From the NCBI RefSeq assembly GCF_001592965.1, contig NZ_LRPC01000028.1, forward strand, positions 124,001-188,000: DNA of 64,000 bases, in the 5' to 3' direction. A program made the position numbers and the translations under genes. Source of the stretch: Roseivirga spongicola (GTDB lineage: Bacteria; Bacteroidota; Bacteroidia; Cytophagales; Cyclobacteriaceae). Each line of letters opens with the position of its first letter. Position 1 is the stretch's first letter. The notes under the pieces are model-generated. The model worked only from the letters and a program-made list of their open reading frames with translations, did not search any database and was not told the origin of the DNA. Of this stretch, positions 34,338 to 42,300 are shown one piece after another.

Positions 34338-36788
34338 ATGCTCAAAAACTATTTCAAAACAACGCTAAGATCATTTAGAAAGAATAAAGCTTTCGCTCTG
34401 ATCAATTTATTGGGGCTGTCTGTTGGTCTAGCAGCTTCAATCTTCATCCTTCAGTATGCCTTTTTTCATCTGAGCTTTGATAAATACAACAGTAAATCCG
34501 ATAGAGTTTTCAGGGTAATGAATGAACGCTTTGAAGGTGATCAGATGATTCAACGAGGTCAGATAACTTACTCAGCAGTTGGTCCTCAATTGGCCGAAGA
34601 TTACCCAGAAGTGCTAAGGCATACCACTGTAAATACACTCGGCACTAATGTGTTTCGCTACAACGAGCATGTCACTGAGGTGAATGCTACGCTTATGGTT
34701 GAGCCTAGTTACTTCGATATGTTTGATGTAGAGCTATTGGCCGGAAATCCTGAGACTTTGGTAAGCGATGGTTATCAGGTGGTGCTTACAGAGTCTATGG
34801 CTCAGAAGGTATTTCAAACAACTGACGGTAATTGGACTGAGTACATCGGTGAGATTTTGGAAATGGGTTCTAGCAGACTGCAGTGGCAGGTAAGTGGTGT
34901 AGTTGCAGACCCTCCAGCAAACTCAAGTTTGCAGTACGAGGTGCTCATGTCTAGAGTAACAACCTTTACTTGGTGGGGAGAGTCGGCTAGGTTCAGTTGG
35001 AACAGTTCTGACTACTTCCATTACATAGAACTAGCAGATGGGGTAAGTCAAAAAGACTTTGAAAGTAAGTTGGAGGCCTTTTCTGCCAAATATTTCAGAG
35101 GAAATGAAGTGACTGGTACCTTTGAAGAGTTCCACCTGCAGCCTTTAGAAGAGGTTCATCTTTACTCAGATTATGAATATGAAATTCATCAAACTTCTGA
35201 CGGGAGAATGGTCTGGATTTTAATTCTGATAGCAGTCTTCATTCTGTTGATGGCATGGATGAATTACGTGAATTTAACTACCTCAAGAGCATTGCAACGT
35301 GCAAAAGAAGTGGGAGTAAGAAAGGTAGTGGGTGCTAGCCGAAAGCAGTTGATAGGTCAGTACCTTACGGAATCACTAGTATTGAATTTGCTCTCGTTTG
35401 TGTTGGCCATCACCTTAATTCAGGCCTTACAGGTACCTTTCAACAATTTGGTAGGTGAAGATCTTTCTCTATTGGCTTTCATTAGCTTAAAAATGGCTTC
35501 TGTTCCAATGGCGGTTTGGGTGTTGATAATACTGCTAATTGGTTCGTTTGGTTCGGGAATTTACCCAGCTTTTGTGCTTTCTGCTTTTAAGCCAACACAA
35601 ACGCTAAAAGGAGATTATGGTAAGAGTGCTCAGGGAAGAATATTACGAAAGTCTTTGGTTACGCTACAGTTTATACTTTCTACAGCATTGATTGCCGGAA
35701 CGTATTTAGTTGTAAAACAGACTAGGTACATGAAAAATCAAGATTTGGGCATGAACCTAGAGCAAGTGGTTACGGTAAATGGGCCTTCAATCACTGACCT
35801 AGATACCACTTTCGTGACTCACATTCATGCTTTTTTGAATCAGTTGGAGCAAAATCCAAGAATTGAAAAAGCAGGCACTTCTACTACGGTTTTTGGGAAC
35901 CGATTACCACGAACTTTCGGAGTGAAGAGAGTGGGCGATTCTGAAGGTCATATGTTGAATAGGTTAGGGGCGAATTATGGTTTCTTCGATGTGTATGAAA
36001 TCAACTTTCTTGCTGGTAGACCTTTCAGAACATCAGACCATAACCTTGACCCTAGACTAATTAACAGCGCTATTCTGAATGAAAAAGCCTCTAAGATTTT
36101 AGGTTTTGAGTCTGCTGAAGATGCAGTTAATCAGAAGATTCAATTTTTCGACCAAGATTGGTTTATAGTAGGGGTTACAGAAGACTTTCACCACAGGTCT
36201 CTAAAAGAAAGCATTGAGCCATTGCTTATGCTGCCATTTTATAATGTGGGTGGAGATACTTACCACATCAGGGTTTCAACCGAAAATCTTAGCGAAACCA
36301 TTGCTTACATTAGCGATACTTATGATCAATTCTATCCTGGAGACCTATTCGAGTACGGTTTTATGGATGCTAGATTTGAGAGTCTATATAAGTCTGATGT
36401 CCAGTTTGGTAAGGTCTTCAACCTCTTTTCTTTGCTCGCTATTTCAATCGCTTGTTTGGGTTTGTTTGGCTTGGTTGGTTTTACGGCCATGCAGCGAACC
36501 AAGGAAATAGGCATAAGAAAGGTTTTAGGAGCCTCTATCCAAGACATACTTCAGTTACTTTCTAAGGAGTTTCTATGGTTGATACTACTAGCCAACTTTA
36601 TTGGATTACCACTAATTTACATGGCTGCCAGACAGTGGTTAAATGGCTACGAATATCAAACCTCAATCGGGCTGTTATTCTTCTTGCTTCCGCTAATTGC
36701 AGTGGTTTTGGTTTCATTGTTAATTGTAGTAAGTCAGTCACTTAAGGTAGCGAGCTTAAACCCGGTAAGGTCACTTCGTCAAGAATAG
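34338..36788 (+). CDS. FtsX/MacB-type ABC permease, second of four
   Basis: 816 residues with the same two-repeat architecture as its neighbours. TM1 is 'FALINLLGLSVGLAASIFILQYA'; the family block 'FDKYNSKSDRVFRVMNE' follows; coupling-helix signatures are AKEVGVRKVVGA and TKEIGIRKVLGA; the tail is NPVRSLRQE. It starts 7 nt after the first permease and ends 4 nt before the third, so translation is closely linked. Members of this family use MacB/LolCDE-like mechanotransmission across the envelope, driven by a separate ATPase; the substrate is unknown. Confidence 0.9.
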   Translation: MLKNYFKTTLRSFRKNKAFALINLLGLSVGLAASIFILQYAFFHLSFDKYNSKSDRVFRVMNERFEGDQMIQRGQITYSAVGPQLAEDYPEVLRHTTVNTLGTNVFRYNEHVTEVNATLMVEPSYFDMFDVELLAGNPETLVSDGYQVVLTESMAQKVFQTTDGNWTEYIGEILEMGSSRLQWQVSGVVADPPANSSLQYEVLMSRVTTFTWWGESARFSWNSSDYFHYIELADGVSQKDFESKLEAFSAKYFRGNEVTGTFEEFHLQPLEEVHLYSDYEYEIHQTSDGRMVWILILIAVFILLMAWMNYVNLTTSRALQRAKEVGVRKVVGASRKQLIGQYLTESLVLNLLSFVLAITLIQALQVPFNNLVGEDLSLLAFISLKMASVPMAVWVLIILLIGSFGSGIYPAFVLSAFKPTQTLKGDYGKSAQGRILRKSLVTLQFILSTALIAGTYLVVKQTRYMKNQDLGMNLEQVVTVNGPSITDLDTTFVTHIHAFLNQLEQNPRIEKAGTSTTVFGNRLPRTFGVKRVGDSEGHMLNRLGANYGFFDVYEINFLAGRPFRTSDHNLDPRLINSAILNEKASKILGFESAEDAVNQKIQFFDQDWFIVGVTEDFHHRSLKESIEPLLMLPFYNVGGDTYHIRVSTENLSETIAYISDTYDQFYPGDLFEYGFMDARFESLYKSDVQFGKVFNLFSLLAISIACLGLFGLVGFTAMQRTKEIGIRKVLGASIQDILQLLSKEFLWLILLANFIGLPLIYMAARQWLNGYEYQTSIGLLFFLLPLIAVVLVSLLIVVSQSLKVASLNPVRSLRQE

Positions 36789-36792
36789 TGTT

Positions 36793-39210
36793 ATGGTTGC
36801 TGCTAATCTTAAATATGCGTTTAGACAGTTGAGAAAGCAAAAGCTATTCGCTTTCATCAATGTCATCGGCTTGGCACTTTCAATGGTTGCTGGTCTGTTA
36901 ATTTTTAAATATGTGAGCTTTGAAAAAAGCTATGACCATCACATAGAAGATACTGATCAAGTTTTTAGAATTTATAGGATTGATGATGGTGAAGACCCGT
37001 GGGATGGTGTGGCTTCGGTATTTCCGGGTATGACTCCAATAATTCGGAATTCAATTCCTGAGGTTGATAAAATTGCTAGAGTTATAGATTCTGAGAAGAT
37101 CTTTCAATCCTTTGCTTTCACCCACTACACTTCGCAAGGTAACAGCACAACATTTAATATTCCGAATGGCTATTTTGCTGATGGTGATGCCATAGACATA
37201 TTTTCCATGAATTGGATAGAGGGTGAAGGCATAGCCTCATTGGAAACCCCCTATGAACTGGTAATCTCAAAATCCTATAAAGAGCGATTCTTTGGAAATG
37301 AGCAGGCTTTAGGCAAAGTTCTCCATTTCAAAAATTATGGAAAGGACTTTAAGATTACTGGTGTTTTCGATGATCTACCAGAGAATACACACTTCAAATA
37401 TAACTTACTTGTATCCTTCAAAAGCTTGCCTGCAGAATGGAATCTGGATAACTCTTTTGGTTGGGGAAACTTTTACACCTATATAAAAACCATACCTCAC
37501 CCTGAAATTGATGAAGTTGAATCGAAGATCAATAATGTCTTTGTCAATATCGAAGATGCTTGGTTTCAAGATGAAGGAGTTACTTTTAAGCTTCAGAATG
37601 TCCGCGATATTCATTTAACCTCACATCATTCATTCGAACTTGAGGCTAATGGAAATAAGACTACTGTTGAGTTTCTTAGCATCATAGCAGTCTTCATCAT
37701 GATAGTGGCTTGGGTGAATTACATTAACCTAAGCACTTCCAAATTGGTGGACAGAGCTAAAGAGGTTGGTGTTAGAAAAGTACTTGGTAGCTATAGAAAG
37801 CAATTGGTTTATCAGTTTTTGGTTGAAGGGTTTCTCATTAACCTATTGGCCATAATTACAGCGCTCACGGCCTTACAAGTAACTAAGACTTGGTTTGAGC
37901 AGCTGCTTGGTTTACCCATTAGCTTTTTCGATGAAGCTAATATTCAACAGACTCTAATTGTATTGTCAGGCTTTGCTTTAGGGGCAATGTTGTTTGGTCT
38001 TTATCCGGCAGTCCTTTTTTCGAGACAAAAGGTATCAAGCGTGTTAAAGGGGAAGGTGAGGGCTAGTAAATCGGGTTTAGTTCTCAGAAAATCTCTTACC
38101 ATTTTTCAATACATAGTAGCAATTGTGCTCATTTTAGGAACACTCGCAGTGAAGCGGCAAATGAGCTTTATCCAAAGCCAGTCACCCGGAATGGATATAG
38201 ATCAAACTTTGGTGGTGAAGAAGCCATTTATTGAAGCTGAGAGAAGGTCTATTGCAAAGCCGGCTTTCATCAATCAAATCAGTCAAATACCCAATGTAGC
38301 TGGAGTTGCAGCCTCTAGTGAAATTCCGGGCTATGAAATTGCTAGAATGCGCTGGATTGCTCTAGGTCCGGGAGAAGATGATTTAGCTATATATGCGAAA
38401 GACGTTGCCATCGATGAATCGTTTATCGATTTGTATAACATTAATGTGCTCTACGGAAGGTCGTTTTCGAAAGAATTCAACGATGCTCAGTCGGTAGTCT
38501 TGAGCCTTTCCACGGCCGAGCGCTTGCTGGGGAAAGAGGACTTGGCCTCATGGATTGATAGAACCATTTATTATGAAACCGAACCTTATAGGCTAGTGGG
38601 TATAGTTGAAGATATTAGTCAAGAATCATTGAAAGTAGGTGTTCAGCCTCATATTTACACTTATCATGATCGTGTCATTTACTACTCCATTAAGCTAAAA
38701 CCTGAAGATATGCAGGCAACTATCGATGAGGTTCAGGCTGTTTTTGGGTCAGTTTTTCCTGAAAGCCATTTCGATTACTTCTTTTTAGATGAGTATTTCA
38801 ACAGACAATACAAAGCTGATGCACTATTTGGTAAGATTTTTAGCTTCTTTTCACTGCTCGCCATTGTTATTACATCGCTCGGTTTATTTGGTCTTTCGTT
38901 ATACAATATTACTCAACGTGCTAAAGAGGTAAGCATTCGGAAAATCCTTGGAGCCAAATTGCTTAGCTTGTTTTACCTACTCACCAGAGAGTATTTCTTA
39001 TTACTAGCAGGTTCAATAATTGTAGCCGTACCAATTGGATATTACCTGATAGAGAATTGGTTAGTTGCTTTCGCTAATCGGATTACTGTTTCTGTTGACT
39101 TGTTTATTATTCCACTGTTGATTGTGCTGGTTTTAACTATTGTAACAGTAGCGTATCAGGTCATAAAAGCAGCAGATGCCAACCCTGCAGAAACTCTTCG
39201 TCAAGAATAA
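36793..39210 (+). CDS. FtsX/MacB-type ABC permease, third of four
   Basis: 805 residues. TM1 is 'FAFINVIGLALSMVAGLLIFKYV'; an early conserved block is 'FEKSYDHHIEDTDQVFRIYR'; coupling-helix signatures are AKEVGVRKVLGS and AKEVSIRKILGA; the tail is NPAETLRQE. Between the two membrane halves the linker 'SSVLKGKVRASKSGLVLRKSLTIFQYIVAIVLIL' is the usual inter-repeat segment. It follows the second permease by 4 nt and precedes the fourth by 13 nt. Confidence 0.9.
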   Translation: MVAANLKYAFRQLRKQKLFAFINVIGLALSMVAGLLIFKYVSFEKSYDHHIEDTDQVFRIYRIDDGEDPWDGVASVFPGMTPIIRNSIPEVDKIARVIDSEKIFQSFAFTHYTSQGNSTTFNIPNGYFADGDAIDIFSMNWIEGEGIASLETPYELVISKSYKERFFGNEQALGKVLHFKNYGKDFKITGVFDDLPENTHFKYNLLVSFKSLPAEWNLDNSFGWGNFYTYIKTIPHPEIDEVESKINNVFVNIEDAWFQDEGVTFKLQNVRDIHLTSHHSFELEANGNKTTVEFLSIIAVFIMIVAWVNYINLSTSKLVDRAKEVGVRKVLGSYRKQLVYQFLVEGFLINLLAIITALTALQVTKTWFEQLLGLPISFFDEANIQQTLIVLSGFALGAMLFGLYPAVLFSRQKVSSVLKGKVRASKSGLVLRKSLTIFQYIVAIVLILGTLAVKRQMSFIQSQSPGMDIDQTLVVKKPFIEAERRSIAKPAFINQISQIPNVAGVAASSEIPGYEIARMRWIALGPGEDDLAIYAKDVAIDESFIDLYNINVLYGRSFSKEFNDAQSVVLSLSTAERLLGKEDLASWIDRTIYYETEPYRLVGIVEDISQESLKVGVQPHIYTYHDRVIYYSIKLKPEDMQATIDEVQAVFGSVFPESHFDYFFLDEYFNRQYKADALFGKIFSFFSLLAIVITSLGLFGLSLYNITQRAKEVSIRKILGAKLLSLFYLLTREYFLLLAGSIIVAVPIGYYLIENWLVAFANRITVSVDLFIIPLLIVLVLTIVTVAYQVIKAADANPAETLRQE

Positions 39211-39223
39211 AAACTCAAAAGAA

Positions 39224-41674
39224 ATGCTTAAGAATCACATCTTTATTGCCTTTAGAAACTTCAAGAAGAAAAAGGCATTCACCTTAATTAATGTGCTTGG
39301 CTTAACAGTCGGTATGACGGTCTGTTTGCTTATTCTAGCCTATGCAAAATACGAGCTGAGCTATGACCGATATCATTCAAATGCACCAGATATATATAGG
39401 GTTTCAGTGGACCTTTATTCGGGAGATGTTCTGAATACTAGAGATGCTCAATGTTATCCGGCAGTAGGGCAAATGGCGGTAGACAATTTTCCCGAAATAG
39501 AGGCTTACGCTATGGCCAGGCATTATGGTAGAATGCTATTGAAAAGGGACGAAATTGCCTTCAATGAAGACCGTTTATACTTTGCTAATCAAAGCTGGTT
39601 AGAGGTTTTTGATGCACCAGCCATATATGGCGATTTGAACTCGGCTTTAGATGGCCCTGATAAAATAGTGCTTACAGAGTCTGCTGCTAAAAAGTATTTC
39701 GGAGATAGTAATCCTGTAGGCGAAAAACTAGGAGTAGTGCCTGGAGGGGGACAAGTAGTTATGCAGGTTACGGCAGTGATTAAGGATGTTCCAAAAAACT
39801 CACACCTTACCTATGATGTTTTAATTTCTTGGGAGTCTGGTGTAAAGCATTTGGGATGGGAGTATGCTGAGTGGAATGCTAATAATGAGTTTATGTATTT
39901 GCTGGCCAATCAGGATATTGACAATTCATTTCAACATAAACTGAATGCGACTTACTTTGAGCTTACTGAAAAGTTTGAAGACAGGGGTGATAGCCTGGCC
40001 GTTCAGGCACTAACTGATATTCATCTTTATTCTGATAAGTCGTTTGAAGCCGAAGTAAATGGAGATGTTACCATAGTAAATATTCTACTCATTGTTGCAG
40101 CATTCGTCTTGTTAGTGGCATGGGTCAATTATATTAACTTGTCTACAGCTAAATCTTTAGAACGCGCCAAAGAAGTAGGAGTAAGGAAGGTTTTAGGAAC
40201 TACAAGAGGCACACTGGTTTTTCAGTTCTTGATGGAATCTTTCATCATCAACTTGTTGGCCCTTGTACTCACTTTTACTTGTTTACAAGGTGTTCTGCCT
40301 CTTTTCAACAGCTTTTCTAGTTTAGATCTAGAGATTAATCTATTCAACGATGAACAATTGCTTTGGCAGGTTGCGCTATTCTATATCATAGGTTCATTAG
40401 CTTCAGGCCTTTATCCTGCTTTTGTACTTTCTAACTATAAGCCTCTTACGGTTTTAAGAGGAAAGCTTCGCGATTCCAAAAGAGGCTCTATTTTAAGAAG
40501 GGGCTTGGTTGTTTTTCAATTCCTTATCACAATGGTGCTGTTGGTGGGTACCCTTACCATCTACCTACAAGTAAACCATATGAGGGAACAGAAATTAGGT
40601 TTTGATAAAGAGCAATTAGTGGTGTTGAGAGCTCCGCTATTACCAGAATCGGATGAAGTAATAGCCACAAAGTTTAATAGTCTCAGGGCAGAGTTAAACT
40701 CACTGCCACAGGTTAAGAGTGTGGCTTTTTCTGAAACCATGATTGGAAGAGGGACAATTGACTTAAATAGTACCACCGGCATATCATCTATAGAGAATAA
40801 CGCGGGGGGTGACCTTAACTTTTACATGTACAGAGTAGATAGCGCTTACCTGAGCACTTTGGGTATTGAAATTTTAGCAGGAAGAAATTTCAGTCATAAT
40901 ATGGATGCACCTGCTTTTGCAGATGATTCTAACCTTATAAGTGGCATTATTCTCAATGAAACAGGAAGAGAATTACTTGGATTCAACAGTAATGAAGAGG
41001 CCGTAAATAAACCAATTAAGTTATGGGGTAAAGAAAGAAGAGTGGTTGGGGTAATTGACGATTACAATCATAACTCGCTCAAGCTTAAGGTAGATCCATT
41101 GTTTATGATGTTTGATAAACATTTGACTGCTACAAACTTTATCTCGGTTAAGATAGCAGAGGGGACTGAAGATTATAGAGAGGTATTGTCTTCTATTGAA
41201 GACAAGTTCAGTTCTCTATATAAGGAGAGCGATTTTGAGTATTATTTTCTAGACGAGGCCTTTGATCAGCAGTATAAAGCCGATCAGCAATTCGGAACCA
41301 TTTTCACCACTTTTTCCATCATTACCATTTTTGTAGCTATACTCGGTTTGTTTGGTTTAGTGCTTTATGAGGTACAACAAAGAATTAAAGAAATAGGTAT
41401 TAGGAAGGTTTTGGGAGCATCAGTAAGCTCTATTATTGGATTGTTTTCAATTAGCTTTTTAAAACTCATAGGAATAGCAATTATACTTTCTATTCCCATT
41501 GCATTTCTAAGTATGCAAGAATGGCTTTCGGCTTATGCTTATAGAATAGAGCTAAATGTTGCACTGTTCGCTATTCCAGCAATTGTACTAGTTTTAATTG
41601 CTTTGTCTACTATAGTAATTCAGGCTTTAAGAGTTGCACAGGCTAATCCTGTAGAAGCATTAAGAGATGAATAA
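39224..41674 (+). CDS. FtsX/MacB-type ABC permease, fourth of four
   Basis: About 816 residues from the ATG at 39224 (MLKNHIFIAF); the frame is open for 16 codons upstream into the previous gene, but those codons are not homologous to the family start. TM1 is 'FTLINVLGLTVGMTVCLLILAYA'; signatures are AKEVGVRKVLGT and IKEIGIRKVLGA; the tail is NPVEALRDE. It is the last gene of the array, followed within 10 bases by a GC-rich hairpin terminator. Confidence 0.9.
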   Translation: MLKNHIFIAFRNFKKKKAFTLINVLGLTVGMTVCLLILAYAKYELSYDRYHSNAPDIYRVSVDLYSGDVLNTRDAQCYPAVGQMAVDNFPEIEAYAMARHYGRMLLKRDEIAFNEDRLYFANQSWLEVFDAPAIYGDLNSALDGPDKIVLTESAAKKYFGDSNPVGEKLGVVPGGGQVVMQVTAVIKDVPKNSHLTYDVLISWESGVKHLGWEYAEWNANNEFMYLLANQDIDNSFQHKLNATYFELTEKFEDRGDSLAVQALTDIHLYSDKSFEAEVNGDVTIVNILLIVAAFVLLVAWVNYINLSTAKSLERAKEVGVRKVLGTTRGTLVFQFLMESFIINLLALVLTFTCLQGVLPLFNSFSSLDLEINLFNDEQLLWQVALFYIIGSLASGLYPAFVLSNYKPLTVLRGKLRDSKRGSILRRGLVVFQFLITMVLLVGTLTIYLQVNHMREQKLGFDKEQLVVLRAPLLPESDEVIATKFNSLRAELNSLPQVKSVAFSETMIGRGTIDLNSTTGISSIENNAGGDLNFYMYRVDSAYLSTLGIEILAGRNFSHNMDAPAFADDSNLISGIILNETGRELLGFNSNEEAVNKPIKLWGKERRVVGVIDDYNHNSLKLKVDPLFMMFDKHLTATNFISVKIAEGTEDYREVLSSIEDKFSSLYKESDFEYYFLDEAFDQQYKADQQFGTIFTTFSIITIFVAILGLFGLVLYEVQQRIKEIGIRKVLGASVSSIIGLFSISFLKLIGIAIILSIPIAFLSMQEWLSAYAYRIELNVALFAIPAIVLVLIALSTIVIQALRVAQANPVEALRDE

Positions 41675-41678
41675 AATA

Positions 41679-41699
41679 AGGCCCCGATTTTCGGGGCCT
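41679..41699. terminator. Terminator hairpin closing the permease operon
   Basis: AGGCCCCGA (41679-41687) pairs perfectly with TCGGGGCCT (41691-41699) around a TTT loop. The T-tract afterwards is weak. It lies between the permease array and the convergent Spy-like gene. Confidence 0.65.
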
Positions 41700-41725
41700 C
41701 TGTCAACCAAACATACCATGCAAAC

Positions 41726-42139
41726 TTAATTGCCACCTCCACGCCTGCGTTGGGCTGGTGTATTTTCCTTCTTCCAAGCTTCGTATTTTGTCCATTGCTC
41801 AGCAGAAAAGATTTCCTTCAATTTTTTGTCTAGCTCCTCTTGACTCTTTTCCATTGCAGTTCTCATGCCTTCTCTGTCTCTAGACTGCATGAGTGAAGCT
41901 AGTTTTTCTCTAGACTCTTTGGCATTTGCTAAGAGTACATCATAAGTTTTTTTGTGCTGATCATCGGAAAGGCCGAATTGTTCTTGAAAAGTTTCAGCTC
42001 TTTGCTTCGCCATTGCTTCTGGCTCCATTCTTTGGCCACCTTGACCTCGCTGACCACCTCTTTGGCCACCGCCTTGGGCGTGTGCTGCCATTAGTCCTAC
42101 AACTAATAACATGCTTAACATTAATGATAACTTTCTCAT
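41726..42139 (-). CDS. Small exported Spy/CpxP-like protein
   Basis: About 137 residues from the ATG at 42139 (MRKLSLMLSMLLVVGLMAAHAQ signal); the frame opens 11 codons earlier but those would bury the signal. After a Gly/Gln/Arg-rich linker (GGGQRGGQRGQGGQRM) it is almost entirely helical and charged, with the LTxxQ-like segment 'FGLSDDQHKKTYDVL' and 'IFSAEQWTKYEAWKKE', matching the periplasmic Spy/CpxP (LTXXQ) pattern. Spy and CpxP are periplasmic chaperone or stress-sensing proteins. It ends in another Arg/Gly-rich tail (RRRGGGN). Location next to envelope permeases fits a stress role, but that is inference. Confidence 0.7.
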   Translation of the reverse strand: MRKLSLMLSMLLVVGLMAAHAQGGGQRGGQRGQGGQRMEPEAMAKQRAETFQEQFGLSDDQHKKTYDVLLANAKESREKLASLMQSRDREGMRTAMEKSQEELDKKLKEIFSAEQWTKYEAWKKENTPAQRRRGGGN

Positions 42140-42300
42140 GGGTTGGAATTTGCTCTTTGGACAGTAGAGCATGAGAAAGGTTTAAGCAAAGAAATGTTAA
42201 ATTAAAAGGTGGATTTTATAAGGTAACCGTTGCTAAAAAAATAATCTGCGTTTACTGTTTTATAGTCTATATTCAGATTGCTTAACCTTAAACTAGTCAA

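Noticed and set aside
39176-39223. Earlier ATG for the fourth permease, overlapping the third gene
   Set aside because: The 16 extra residues are the out-of-frame end of the previous gene; the ATG at 39224 gives the family start MLKN.
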